Assembly: GCA_029204225.1 (NCBI GenBank)
Contig: CM055103.1
Location: forward strand, 53,941,397 to 54,005,396
Origin: Diphasiastrum complanatum
Lineage: Eukaryota > Streptophyta > Lycopodiopsida > Lycopodiales > Lycopodiaceae
Direction: 5' to 3'
DNA length: 64,000 bases
Shown: positions 11,114 to 23,016 of the stretch, in pieces
How positions within the stretch are numbered: position 1 is the stretch's first letter
Layout: every line of letters starts with the position of its first letter
Translations under genes and position numbers: made by a program
The notes under the pieces: model-generated
What the model was told of the DNA's origin: nothing
What the model saw: the letters and a program-made list of their open reading frames with translations, nothing else
Database searches by the model: none

Positions 11114-12274
11114 CAATGGTGCATTAAGAAAGATCAAGACCTGAAATCATTAGGATTCAAGCCTCTGTTGGTTGATTTCAATGTATATGTCAGAGTTACA
11201 GATAGGAAAATCATCATTGTGGCCGTGTATGTGGACGACAATCTGATACTTTGCAGGAGTGAGCAGCTAATTGCTAAAGTAAAGGCAGACATCTCGAAAC
11301 ATTTTGAGATTGTGGGTCTGGGAGAGGCCAGGTGTTACCTAGGCTTGCAAATTGAAAGAGACTACGAGAGAGGTAAGTTATACCTTCACCAGTCCAGATA
11401 CACCCAGAAGATCCTAGAGGACTTTGGGATGCTGAATTGCAAAGGAGCGAACACTCCAATGCTCGCAGGGATGGTGCTGACGAATGATGACTATCCAGAG
11501 ACTGAGGAAGAGAGAGAACAGATGCAGCTCACACCTTATAGAAAGCTGATAGGATCACTGATGTACCTTGCTGACAATACACATCCTAATAATGCTAATG
11601 CAGTATTCAAGATGAGCCAATTCTGCACGAATCCAGGATCGACACATTGGAAGATTGCAAAACAAATTTTGCAATATCTTCAATTAACGAGGGATTATGG
11701 CTTGTGTTATTGTTGTGGTGCAGGTTTCAGGATACTTTTCTACAGCGACGCTAGCTGGCCATCTCCCAAGGACGACTGTAAAAGTGCCATCGCATCAAGA
11801 GCAGCATCTCTCTGGGTCAGCAAGAAGTAGACCGTTGTAGCCCAGTCATCCAGCGAAGCAAAATATGTTGCAGCAGCAAAGATGACCAACAAAATAATCT
11901 GGCTAAGGCAGTTCTTGGACGAATTGGGCGAAACAAGGAACGAGCCCCTGGTCCTGCAGGTGGACACCTCTGCAATACACCTGATGAAAGATCCCATGTT
12001 CCATTCCAGAACGAAGCACATTGCGATCAAGTATCACTTGATCAGGGATCTAATTGAGAAGAAGATGCTGCAGACCACCTTCATCGGAAAGAGAGACATG
12101 GTTGTTGACATCTTCACTAAAGCCCTGGAAGGAGTTTTTGAGAGACAAAAGAGCAGTCTAAGGATCGTAAGGCTATCATGCTCTGAGAGAGACCTGAAGA
12201 AACAAAATGTTTCTAATCAGAAAGCCTTGCTAGCTTTCAGCCCTCAGCCCGACGAAGACATTTTAGAAACATGA
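11114..12274 (+). pseudogene. Copia reverse transcriptase C-terminal half and RNase H
   Basis: RT resumes in frame with VAVYVDDNLILC, an intact YVDD active site, then GLGEARCYLGLQIERDYE and RKLIGSLMYLADNTHPN. RNase H follows: FYSDASWPSPKDD, an in-frame TAG at 11828, SSSEAKYVAAAK and FHSRTKHIAIKYHLIRD, ending DIFTKAL. Together with the preceding parts it is most of one copia pol, killed by at least three stops and one frameshift. Confidence 0.85.
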
Positions 12275-13160
12275 AGCATGGAAAGTCTCGCTAACACGAA
12301 AGTCAAACTAGACGAAGACAAACGGTTCGCGAACACGAAAGATTCACGAACGAGAATCTTTTGCGGTCCAATACGAGAGAAGGCAAATGACCAAAATGAA
12401 GCCAACGACTGTAACAAAATTTTCTCCTACCTGCATTCTCCAAAGAGTACCAACAAGATCATGCAAGTACCCAAAAGTACAGATATCTGATCTGATGATA
12501 TGACATAAGCAGATACATTTTAGGTCGTGGCTAATCTGCCACTCTTGTGATTCCGTGATTAGTTGTAGACGTTTAATCACTCTAATCTTAGATTCACATA
12601 GAGCGACCATACTTACTGGATGATACTTGACATATAGATCAATAGAATACACATATAGTGTAATGTAGTAGTCTGATGCTAGTAGCAATCAAGACGAAAA
12701 TACAGACAACAAGTCCGCCTACGTGCGAGACGAGCTCTATGATTAGGATCCATAGAGATCCAATTGTCTGCTAGTAAAGCGAGACGATTACTCGTGAGAG
12801 AACTGTGTTTCTCCCATGCCAATGCACTGCGTGGATTTGCATGCAGTGCTTGAAGAAAACAGAGGAAGTTCAATATAGATAATTTCTCTTGTTGTGTCTG
12901 ATCTCGTATGCAAATGCTTCTGTTGTTAATCGTGTGTCTGAGTTTTTCTTGTTCATTTTAATTCTGCACCTTGGTTGAAACTATGTTGAATGCTGCATAG
13001 ATTTTATAAATGTAGATCAGTAGAGCCTGACTACATTCTGGAGGATTGCAGGAGTGATTCAGCTGGCAGTGTCCAGCGATCGCATCTGAACTCCATCTGA
13101 GTCGCAAGAGGATCGTGGTTCCTTTGCGAAAGCTTAGTGACTATGAAATCCAAATCGCAA
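12275..13160 (+). repeat. Putative 3' UTR/3' LTR of the copia element
   Basis: Non-coding sequence directly after the RNase H end. It is expected to hold the 3' LTR, but no second LTR exists in the window for comparison (the 5' part is missing), so ends cannot be set. No gene is seen. Confidence 0.35.
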
Positions 13161-15013
13161 TACACGAAACCTCATCAGAGAGGCCCCCTCCAAGCGTCCC
13201 TTGAGCTTGGTTAGTTCGAACTTCCAAAAAGTTGAACCAGGAGACATGAACTATTTCACCATGTCCATTGGCATAATGCAGCACCATGTTTGGCTCTCTC
13301 TTGTGGTTGGTTTCCCTCTCTCAATTTCTACCAATTAAGAGTTTCACGACGCCTCATTGCAAGTTGTCCGCATCTCCTAGCTTTCTCCAACGCAATTCTG
13401 CCCTTCACTGCTCTAACTTACAATGCACTATGACCAAGCTCGTCAAGACCACTTGCAAACAGCTTTAGAGCTTCTTGCTTGTAGGCACATGCCTTTTTCC
13501 TAGCCTACCCTACAGACTTTCAACACAAAATTGGGCTTAATTTGGTGCATAGGTCGCCAAATAGCGAAAATCGTACCTCATTGGGTCACTCATCTCCCGT
13601 CCCATATAATGGTGTCAAGAACACATCATAATACATTTTTCCCTTGACGATGTTGTTCTCTGTCCATCAGCTTCACACAGGCTTTTACAAGCTCCAATTT
13701 GGCTCTTATTTCGTCCCAAAAGCCCCTTTCTAGCCAAAGTTAGGCCCTTCCAAAATGGCCTGAGGAAAATGACTCTCAAAATGAACTGGTTCTTCATCAT
13801 GAAGAAACTGTGGCTTTCAAAATGACTTTCACCAGTCGGACCCCTTCAAGCACATCATTTTGAAAAAAAATTAATGAAAAGAAGCCAATATCTTCCCTTC
13901 AAAACTTCATGGTCCTATTCTCTTTCATCCAACAGTTGAAGTTTATCGAATGGCCCAAATTCATTTTAGATTCAGACAATCGCAACCCTCGATCCATACT
14001 CCTCCATGCGCATCGAAACCTACTCATAGAGGCACTATGCCCTTTTGACCACTATGGCCTTATTCTACTTGTCGCACAAGCTCACCCTCGAGCTCTCCTT
14101 CTCGTTTGCTCCCTTAGCTATGGTTATGGCTGCAGCTTCAACATGATCAGGCTCTTCCATGCCAACACGGCTGGTCGCGGCTTTTTGACATCCTCTTCTA
14201 TGGACTAGGGTGACATACAATAGAACTTTACAGTTCTCAGAACCATGCTCTAGAAATAAAGATCCATCACTTCCATAGCTTTCAAGGGTTTTTCTTGTCT
14301 GCTAGGTTCTGGTCCAGTGCCCTCCTTCCACCATGGCTATCCACGGCCACTGGGGATATTCTTGGTGGCACTAGGTCACCCTCCATCAGCCGTTTACAGC
14401 ACTAAAAACATTGTCTATAGAGAAAGATCCATGATTTCTCAGCTACAAACCCTAGCCATGATTTTGCTACATCAGAGAATTGCCAATTGCTTCTCCATCC
14501 TTTCATGGCTGAGTACAGCTTCTTGCAGTCATCATCTAGCTGCTCCAGCACCCTACTGTAGCTTCTTACAGTAGCAAAAACAATCTCTTATAGAGAAAGA
14601 TCCCAGCTTTTTGCTCTGTAAACCCCAGTCTGCAAAGACTAAGCTTTGTTGCATATCTTTGAAACTGCCTTCTAATCAATTATTGAGAATCGAACCTCCA
14701 CAACTACCCTAACTATCCTACAACCTGTCCCAATTATTGTTTGCAAAAAACTACTTCATAATTCACTGATAATTGGTCCCGTTATCAGTATTTCTTTTGG
14801 GTTGCTTCATAGCCGACCTGCTATGGAATTTTCTTAACTTTGATTCTATGAATTGGCTTCATATGCACTGAATCGAAGGGCTTTGCATCTCCGATCACCC
14901 CGGACCATCTTGTACTCCGTACGGCGTCCTTACCGTTGCTCAGTTTTGATGCTACCGTCGATGGAACCGCACTTCTAAGAGCTACGATCGTGCATGCTCC
15001 TCCACAACCTATC
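13161..15013 (-). other. Non-coding interior left of a minus-strand LTR
   Basis: No pol or gag domain is readable. Words such as tcttgcag/cttacagtagc and agaaagatcc recur at 14420-14600. Since a primer site and LTR face this stretch at 15014-15413, it may be the interior of a large non-autonomous LTR element (LARD-like) or of a truncated one. A 69-codon minus frame beginning at 15027 overlaps the primer site and has no known domain. Confidence 0.35.
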
Positions 15014-15026
15014 GGCTCTGATACCA
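15014..15026 (-). promoter_or_regulatory. Primer-binding site (initiator Met tRNA type)
   Basis: The minus strand reads TGGTATCAGAGCC, the standard plant LTR-element primer site complementary to the 3' end of initiator Met tRNA. It lies directly after the LTR on its right. Confidence 0.85.
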
Positions 15027-15413
15027 AGTTAACATTCTATGCGGAAATTCTGATCTAGTGGAGAGTGCATATTATAGATGCAATCATTGAGTGATTGCCA
15101 ACCATTGAAACCATAAACAACATCCACAAGTAATAGAGTGATGGAGGAGCTCACATGAAGCAAAGAGCTCACAAAGCAAAAGCATCTTTATTACAAAGAG
15201 ACTAATACATATATAAGTAAAGGTCCCCTCTGCATGTGGACGCCATGTGGGATAGACCTAATAAATGCATGAAATTCACTATTAGCCTCTATGTGGCATT
15301 TTAGGCTATATATAGATGTAATCCCGTTATCGGCCCAGGACAAGCCCCCGGGCTAGCTTTTTAACTAAAGCCTACCAAATTGAAACAATACATAACTGTA
15401 AACTACAATCACA
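15027..15413 (-). repeat. 5' LTR of a minus-strand LTR element
   Basis: On the minus strand it starts TGTGATTG (15413) and ends at TTAACT against the primer site, about 387 bp. It contains a TATA-like ctatatatag (15304-15313) and a poly(A) signal AATAAA (15187-15192), in the order of a functional LTR. No matching 3' LTR was found to the left. Confidence 0.7.
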
Positions 15414-15558
15414 GTTGAGCTTACTATTTTTAACTAGAGTAACATATATGATTTACGAAAGACCGCCAACATTTATTACAAATTTGGTTTTTTATTTTCA
15501 TACTGATTCATCTACATTTTGTTTCAGACTCTATTGTTTATCTTCTTTTAGCTTTAAA

Positions 15559-16605
15559 ATGGCTTTTAGAAGCCGTAGACCACGAAGCAATATTGTCTCA
15601 GTTTTTGTTTCTAATGAAAAAGACTCTAATGGCTCTTGGATACCACGTATATATGTAAAATTTGAGTGGGTTCTCATGCATCCCGCATCAAGAGGTGTTT
15701 TCGTAAAAAGAGAAAATCAAATATGATTATAGGAGCTTTTGGAAAGGTAGAATTTTAGACTTCAAAGTTTCACCTGGTGGTCGATCCATTTCATATGTCT
15801 TGGTTCAACAGGGAAATTAGAGTGGAAGGCATAAGTTCAATGATAGACTGAAATGTAATTGTAAGTTCTGGAAAATGTTTTGCTTTGAGCTTTGCATTAA
15901 TCATTTAGACATGTATCTAAGTATTTAAATTATATATAGTTTTATGAGTTTGTGTAGATTTGTATCCATCAAGCATAATCGAATGTTAACCTATACAATC
16001 TCTTGTCGACATCATGGACGTTATTCATTCTGATATTGGTCTTCTGCAATACAAGAACCGCTCCACGAGATCAATTTTGGATTCTTGTATTTTCTTGTAT
16101 GATTCATTTTACACACCATCCAATTTAGGTGGAAGATTAGAGGTAATATCATTACCCTCTTTCTCAAGCGAAGAATGAATTCTTCCGGATTCCACCATAG
16201 CAGAGAGCTTCCAATCAAGGTTTTTTAATGGACATTCAAAACTGTATGAAATGTAGCATAGGTTCAAAAAACAATAGATTGCATTGGTTTCTACCTTTTG
16301 CAATGTTTGTAGATTTTTTTGTTGAATGTAATATTCGTAGAATAGTAACAGTGCTTATTTGTAGTGATTTAACAGACGATATGCTATCAAGCCTCCTTGA
16401 TGATCATTGGGATATAAAGAGTAATGGCAATATCGAGTGCATAGTTAATAGATCGTCAATGCAATTTAGATATCTTATAGAAAAACAAGTGCTTTCTTTA
16501 ACATTTTATTATAGAAGATGGTCCAAAGTCGGCAATGAATGGAAAGCATTGGATCAAGATTTTACAGTGAATCATCTAGATCAAATAGAAATCCAAGTGA
16601 AGTAA
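15559..16605 (+). pseudogene. Gene W, copy 1 (unknown function)
   Basis: ATG at 15559 opens MAFRSRRPRSNIVSVFV. Exon 1 ends at 15860 before GTAAGT and exon 2 starts at 15958 after TGTGTAG. It is recognised only by its paralogue at 21579. Shared blocks are W..MHPASRG/W.LMSPSSRG, ILDF..SPGG.S, then EVISLPSFSSEEWILPDS, FVDFFVECN and the conserved tail SSMQFRYLIEKQVLSL. The frame breaks near 15725 and at a TGA in the EE.ILP block. Intron placement is the same in both copies. No known domain recognised. Gene Y copy 1 converges on it from the right. Confidence 0.6.
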
Positions 16606-17226
16606 AATAATTCTACTATTACAAAAGTGGAGAAAGATTGGACACTCATCACATTCGATCAGAGCTTACCTTGTTGTAATATGATATTCCTAATCACTTC
16701 TGTTTTCAAATCAATGAGAGATTGGTAGGTGTATGTGTGTTTTCTTTAATACACATTTAAAATGACTGTCAATGATTTTATTTGGACTTATTTCAGTGTT
16801 TTCGGTATTTCAAGATTTCATTTAAAATAATCTCAATGTTGATATTGTTTAACAAGTTTCTTTGATGTACATGTAAGACCAAGTAAAGAAAATCGCATAC
16901 AGTGCAAGGATTTAAATAGAAATAGAAGCGTAGAAATTGTCGAAACCGCATAAACATTGGGATGGTAGACATGCAACAAGAATGTACCTCTCAAAAAAAA
17001 AATACAAAGCAGTCTCAAATGACTTCAAGATTTCATCGAACAATTAGTATTCAGTATTTTAGAAAATGTACATTGTTTTTAAAATCAAAATCATATATTC
17101 GTGGCTTTCAATAATAGCCCACTTTCTGTTTGCCTATCTATTGTCCTATGCATCATCATGTGATGATATATTTCTATTTATTTGTCGGAACTTATATTTC
17201 AATATTTACATTCCAATCATAGGTGC
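16606..17226. other. AT-rich intergenic spacer between W and Y
   Basis: Tail-to-tail spacer of about 620 bp with poly-T/poly-A runs and no open frame of note. The corresponding spacer in the second copy is about 150 bp. Confidence 0.45.
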
Positions 17227-17790
17227 CTAAGGCAGATCCTCAAGCACTGTAACTTCACTATCCATAGAACCCCTAGCAGCTTCATGCTTATAGGGCCTTG
17301 CAGACGATAGTAAGATTTCTAACATTTCGTGCCAGTACTGATGAATAACATTTGTTGATACCTCAGGACATTGGAACTGCAATTTAAAACATCGAGTGTA
17401 TGTATGTATTAGCCAATGTTTAAAAAAATATAAATACACAAAGTTAATATAATATCATCAGGATACTGGAAGTAGAGAAAAATACCTCACGGATATTAGC
17501 ATTTAGAGGTTGCACCATATACCAATCCAAGAATGATTTAACATTCCAGATGGAAAATCATCCGTAGCTGAAAGCATGGTCTTGTTTCGAAGACTGAGAA
17601 ATCACAATGAAAAATTGTTAAATTATAATTCAATATAATTCTAAACTCCATGCCATCATGTAAATAAAAAACATGAAAAGATTATTTTTACCTTTGCGTC
17701 AACAATCTCTATGTTAGTATTTACAATCAGCCCATCTGACTTGGGCAATAGCTCACCATCCTCTTGCACATGGACTTAACAGTGGAATGG
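17227..17790 (-). pseudogene. Gene Y, copy 1 (3' exons, unknown function)
   Basis: The last exon (17376 to 17227) follows an AATTGCAG acceptor and reads FQCPEVSTNVIHQYWHEM to EDLP and stop. An upstream exon (about 17780 to 17697) reads VQEDGELLPKSDGLIVNTN and ends VDAK before GTAA. Both line up with Y copy 2: its last exon starts FTLEPYILDDVYKFWQEL, and its penultimate exon ends VDIIK before GTAATA. Exons further 5' are not readable here. Function unknown. It is acidic and soluble-looking, with no membrane segment. Confidence 0.5.
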
Positions 17791-18235
17791 GTGGCATGCA
17801 AGGAATTCATTATCATGCACACAGGTGTGCATCTCCCAGTAGAACTCATTTGCAGTGTCCTGATGTACCTCAACCATGGACGGTGAGGTCTTCTACATCT
17901 TTGCGGACGTACAGGTTCAGAAGTGTATGGACGGGCTGGTTCAACAAAGCTAGACGCCTAGCTGTTTGCTTCGCCCGAGCCATTGAGGCCAGATATCTCT
18001 ACCATGCGAGAGAGTGTTACTATGATGATGAATGATAGGCTCATTTGCGTGATAGATTCTCTCGTGTGATGGCGATACTAGAACCTGTGAGGCTGATATT
18101 GCTATGATGCGAGAGAGTAGCATGTCAGGTGGGGGGAGAAAGGCGCTTGCATGATAGCGATATCGGGTCAGCAAGTCCTATGGGAACATTCTAAGAAGAA
18201 AGCAAATTGAACGAAAACCTATAAAACGGTGGGGA
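17791..18235. other. Y copy 1 5' region with GCGATA motifs
   Basis: Probably degraded first exon and leader of gene Y. Words such as gcgatatcggg, ggcgatac, gctgatattgc and gcgagagag recur here, and similar ones (gagcgatattggg, gcggtatcgg) occur upstream of Y copy 2 at 24640-24750 and near X copy 2. Confidence 0.4.
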
Positions 18236-18600
18236 ATGGGCTTATATAGCAGTAAAAAGTTCACATGTGTGAAAACTTGTGACACGTGGCCCAATCTGAC
18301 GTGTGAAACTACACGTCTGGATCTACACGTGTGAAACTGCACGTTTGGAATTGCATGTGTGGGATTTTATGTGTGGACACGTGGTCGAATGGTACAATGA
18401 CATGTACAGTCGCATGTATAAGCCCCCACGTGTGGGCATGCAGCCGAATGGCAAATTGATGTGTATTGTAGCATGTGTGGTCTCGCACGTGTGGACAGTT
18501 AAATTACGTGTGAGAAATCTGATCCGTTGTTGGATCGACGTGTGTACGACTTGGATTTTATTGGTTTTAGCTATATAAATGTTGTTCGATTAGTTAAAAA
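18236..18600 (+). promoter_or_regulatory. Divergent Y/X promoter with CACGTG (G-box) cluster
   Basis: Five CACGTG cores (in gacacgtggc, ctacacgtgtg, gacacgtggtc, cccacgtgtgg, cgcacgtgtgg) plus several ACGTGTG variants lie within about 300 bp. A TATA box (ctatataaatg, about 18572-18582) faces gene X, whose ATG is at 18771. CACGTG is the core bound by plant bZIP and bHLH factors. The spacer upstream of Y copy 2 has the same density. Confidence 0.6.
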
Positions 18601-18770
18601 CTTTTGTTTAGTTATCGATTTTCACTCCCCATAGCTCTTATTTGTGTCCACACTTCCAGTTCTTTGCAGTATCGCTATATCACCATCACGCAAGGACCGC
18701 CTTATTTTCTTGTAGCTTCCATCCATCTCATGTCATAGCGATACTCAAGGCTATTGTTTATACTTTAGAT

Positions 18771-19265
18771 ATGGCCACCTCATCTTCTAATACTTTTGAT
18801 TCTCACTTGCATGCCTTCCTCGTTGAATCCGAGGTTGGTAATTACATAGGTCACTACAAGACATATTTCAATATGTCTTTCAATATTGAGAGATTCAGAC
18901 CTGAACATAAATCATATTTCTCAGCCTTGTATAAATAGTATTATGATAGTCTGAATCAGTCTATGTTGATAGTGGATAATATACGATTCATCCATTTCCA
19001 TGATCTGGTACTCACCCAACCACTTTCAAAGCAAGCTGACAACCGATGATTCAAGAAAATAGTGAGTGATTTTAAATGTGTGGTCCATTGTGACCAGCAC
19101 AATCGATCATGTCGATTTTTGCAGGAGGGCATGGGCTTTGTGTTTTATCTTTTTGCTCTTGTTTATGAAGAGGCAGAAACTTCAAGGCTAAGCATTGAGG
19201 GTGCCTCATGATAAGCTGATTCTGTGATATCAGACGCAAATTACTATGGGTTGAGTCTTGCATCA
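18771..19265 (+). pseudogene. Gene X, copy 1 (unknown function)
   Basis: ATG at 18771 opens MATSSSNTFDSHLHAFLVES, followed by a stop at 18936-18938. In the same frame it continues through RFIHFHDLVLTQPLSKQADN, a further stop, CDQHNRSCRFLQEGMGFVFY. Gene X copy 2 (53120, minus) aligns: SFCFIHFQDLQHSQPSSK and CGIHRKICRLLIKGMAFVFY. A Cys/His-bearing block (C..H...CR.L..GM.FVFY) is the best-conserved part. No recognised domain. It is driven from the CACGTG-rich spacer and runs tail-to-tail into gene T copy 1. Confidence 0.6.
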
Positions 19266-19269
19266 GTAT

Positions 19270-21250
19270 TATTTTTGTCTATAAATCTGCATGCCTTTTT
19301 GAATTTTTGATAATTTGTTGATCTAGTTTTGTATCGGATTTGAAGACGTCTGTCATTGAAATAGCTGGATGATGTAACTATTTTTTTGAGATGTTCCACC
19401 GTGTTGTGTATTTCGATGAAATGCTACTCTGGCTTGCCAATGAATTTCTCCATTCCTTGTGAAGACCAAATACTTAGACTGCCATAAGCTTTTGCAAAAA
19501 ATAATGCACGATGTCGTAAAATGTGCTGCAATATCAGAGACACAAACATTGTCACATTAATTAGTTTAAATTTAGTATATGTGCAATGAAATTATAATTC
19601 TAAGAGTTAGTTACATTGAAAAGAGATTAACCATATAATGCGTAATATGACCTTCACCCCAGGTGTCTTTAACTGCATCCACAAGCTCAATTGTTGATTT
19701 CTCAATGAGTAGGACATCAGTATCAAACAGTTTATCTTTTCTGAGCAATTTGACCATGTTGTCAAGCTTTGTCCAAACTTCAACTTTTTTAATCCTCGTT
19801 CGTTTTTCTTCAAAATCCTTTGTGGCATATACATCTATCCAAATTGAGTATTGGATTTTAGTCGGTTTTTTGGAATGATTTGATAAGAAACGACAAGCTT
19901 TGGATCCTCCTATGTTTGGTTTGCATGGAATGTTTCCTATTTTTCCCGAAAGCTTCTCGTCCTTTTGTATTTTAACGTGTCCTTCATGAAGACCCACTTT
20001 TGATAGAACTTCTTCCAATCGAGCTATTGTTTTTTTGGCTCATGACTCTGGCTTAGTATTTCAGACAAACCAAATATGAAGGTATATGAATTTTTCGATA
20101 ATTCTAACTCTCCATGTAGTGTACAAATGTGAACATTTTTAAGCGAAATCGGTAATACTGGTTTCCAAGTCGGATCTTCTATATCCCTTGAAACTCTCAT
20201 GCTCTTCAACATATCTTGTGTAGTTTTCATGCAATAGAGGCATGGATGTTTTAAATTTGCTCCATGTGAGACATTGAACATGCACTTCGACGACTTCAGG
20301 TCTCCAGCCAAATGCCATTCCACCTTAAAATCACTTATTCCAGGAACATTGAGTGGTGTGTCGCTCATATGATTCTTAATTATCTCTGGATAATTTGTTT
20401 TACTAAAAATGTCATGATCTTCTTTTAAAACCTGTCTGAAACACAAAATCATGAACTATGTTAAGAGAGTTGAACTTAGGCCTACAATAGAAAAACAATA
20501 TTAGCTTAAAACACAAAACCATAAATTCTTGAAATGAATTAGTTGTTAGTACTCAATAAAATAGATTTAAACCTGGAAAGCTGCTAACCACCAAATATTA
20601 TTTTTGGACTGCACACTGAAATTCAGACTCTTCGAGTTTATCGTATTGCTTAATGTTCCATTCATAAGTGTAACACTAACCCTTTCCAGCTTTTGTCCCT
20701 TTATTACTTCTGATTCATCTTACTTTAGAACTAATATCAATTTTTCAACACTTTCATTTGTGATTCCATAAAACTTTACAATAAATCTCAGTAAATGATT
20801 CAGATCTACAAACATATTGTTGGTGGAATCATATGACAAAAGTGATATGGGAAGGAATACCAATGATGTTTTGCAAACCCCTGTTTAACACATCCCTCTC
20901 TAATTTGATTTGAAAGGGTCAGGGAATAGGAATTTTTCTTGTATGTACTTGTCCAAATGTCTCTTTGATAATTTTAAACATTGTATCATATGCATCCATG
21001 CTAATACCAGAATAATCTTGCAGACTTCGCCCATAAGGGCCTCTGCAATCTTGGACTTGATTCGAGAATATCGTTGATTTTCTAGTAGACTCGTCGTTGA
21101 CTTGGCTGTAAGTACTGCACTCAAAGACTTCCAATCATGTCTTTGTCTTTCAGATTTTGATTGGTGACTAAAGCTGATCTGCAAAATAAAAGTAAGATTT
21201 AGAAAAAAAAAATTCACAATCATTGATGTGCTAGATGAAATATAAATAAA
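19270..21250 (-). pseudogene. Gene T, copy 1 (DDE transposase-like, 5' truncated)
   Basis: Minus-strand exons: 21178-20573, 20431-19615 and 19525 to about 19270, each bounded by GT/AG. The middle exon reads VEWHLAGDLKSSKC and HPCLYCMK, and the end of that exon reads GEGHITHYM. The last exon reads HRALFFAKAYGSLSIWSSQG-MEK. Asp in AGDLK, the CLYC knuckle and Glu in SQGMEK form the order seen in DDE transposases with a zinc insertion (inference). Relative to copy 3 it lacks about 34 bp near 21012, between GATTATT repeats, and has frameshifts near 20070 and in the last exon. The 5' exons are missing beyond about 21250. Confidence 0.65.
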
Positions 21251-21578
21251 ATAAAAACTTTGAAAATATATTGTTGTTTTGTCGGGCAGCATGTGGAAAT
21301 GCTATTGGTTGATGAGGCCTGCTCTTCCAGCTCATCATTGCCCGAAGAGACCCAAAAATATTGAAAATGAATATGACAGATGGTTGAGATGAGAAAATCG
21401 ATGTACCATTAATGTATATGCATTGTCAAATCATGGTTAACCAAAGTTAATTTGTGGCGCTAAATAGATCACTGTTTCAAATTTTTGCCTACACATTTTC
21501 TCAAATTCATGACTTTTTGTCTATGCAAATTTTCATATTCATAGTTCATTGTTTCAGATTTTTGCATGCACATTACGA
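21251..21578. other. Spacer between T copy 1 and W copy 2
   Basis: No gene. T homology ends near 21250, so the 5' exons of T present in copies 2 and 3 are gone. The W leader occupies the rest. Confidence 0.4.
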
Positions 21579-22866
21579 ATGGCGCCATCAAGAAAGCCGT
21601 GCTCCTCAATCGACTCTGTGCTTCTATTCAACGAGACGGATGATAATGGATTATAGGTGCCAAAAAAGTATTCAAAAAACTCTTGGATTTTGATGAGTCC
21701 ATCATCAAGAGGAGCATTTCGAAAAAGGAAAAGGTCAAAAGTATCATTTCGATCTTATTGGAAGGCTAAAATTTTGGATTTCATAACATCATTAGGAGGA
21801 AAATCTATTTATGAAATTCTAGTCCAACATGTATATATGCATTCAGAGATAAATGTGCAAGGATTCAACCGTCAGGATCACAAAAAAAGCAACTGTGAGT
21901 ATTGATATTGATACTTTGATTTTTGTCATTCATAAATATCTAATAGTAAATTTTTCAATTTTTTTAATTTTCCTCTTGCAGATTTATATCCATCCAACGT
22001 AAATGAATGAGAGCCGAGGGGATCTTTAGCAAGTGTGTTAGATGTTATTCACACTAATATTGGACAGCTGCAATATTGAGGTAATTCCATTACCTAGTTT
22101 TGAAAGTGATGAATGGATTGCACCAGATGCTATAGTTTCAGAATCATTTCGTTGCAAGATATATAATGATGTAAAAAATTTATTAAAAATGAGCATGGTA
22201 TCAAAATCAGTCAGATTGTGTTGGTTTATTTCCTTGAATATATTTGTGGATTTCTTTTCAAGTGTCAATGTACACAAAACCCCAACGATGTTTATATGCA
22301 AAAAATTATCAAATAGTTTATTATCTTAACTTATGGATAAAGGTTGGTACAAAAGATCAGATGGAGAAATAGAATGCAGAATTAAAATGTCTTCCGTGTG
22401 CTTTCGTTATCAAATTGAAAAACAAACGTTGAGCTTATGCTTCCATTATCAAAGATGGAAAAAAAATAAAGGTAAATGGGTGCCACTCGATCAAGACTTG
22501 AAAGCCAGTGGACATTCAAAATGAAAAAATATTGAAATTATATACAATGATGTCGTTTTGATGTGTGTTGAGTTGGAAGAAGATTGGAGTCTAAACCACA
22601 TCAGGTGGGAACTATTGCTCCACACAAGATGATGTACTTTCAGACTTCAGATTCATTTTCAATGGTAAACTCATAAGTAACAGTAAACACTCGATCTTTT
22701 ATGAATAGTTTCAATCAAAACTTTCTAATAGTGTATTAGTTTTATGCAGGTACGTAAAAGACATGAGCTCGAGATCAAAGAAAGAGATATTGACGAAACA
22801 ATGCAAATTATGGAAGAACACTATCAGCAAATACATGCCAATCATCATGTCTTTTTATCAATATAG
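21579..22866 (+). pseudogene. Gene W, copy 2 (unknown function)
   Basis: ATG at 21579 opens MAPSRKPCSSIDSVLLF. Exons: 21579-21894, 21982 to about 22530 and 22750-22866, with GTGAGT donor, TTGCAG and ATGCAG acceptors. Exon 1 has a basic patch (SRGAFRKRKRSKVSFRS) and WKAKILDFITSLGGKSIYE. Exon 2 has EVIPLPSFESDEWIAPDA and SVCFRYQIEKQTLSL. Exon 3 is a short coiled-coil-like tail (KRHELEIKERDIDETMQ). Two single stops (TAG at 21654, TAA at 22327) otherwise interrupt open frames, so decay is recent. No domain recognised. It converges on gene Y copy 2, whose stop is about 150 bp away. Confidence 0.65.
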
Positions 22867-23016
22867 AAAATTGCATTCCAACATTACACTATGGACACAA
22901 CCTGATTGTAAGAATTTATATTGATATCAATAAAAAAAACCCATAAACAGGTTGTTTACATGTAAAATGATTGTATCCTTTTTTTTTTTTATGTATCTCT
23001 ATTTATAAATAGATCG
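22867..23016. terminator. Convergent 3' ends of W2 and Y2
   Basis: Short AT-rich spacer holding aataaaaaaaaccc at 22928-22941 (a plausible poly(A) signal for W) and a T-run. It serves the 3' ends of both convergent genes by position only. Confidence 0.35.

Noticed and set aside
19663-19878. 71-codon plus-strand frame inside gene T copy 1
   Set aside because: Shadow of the T exon on the other strand.
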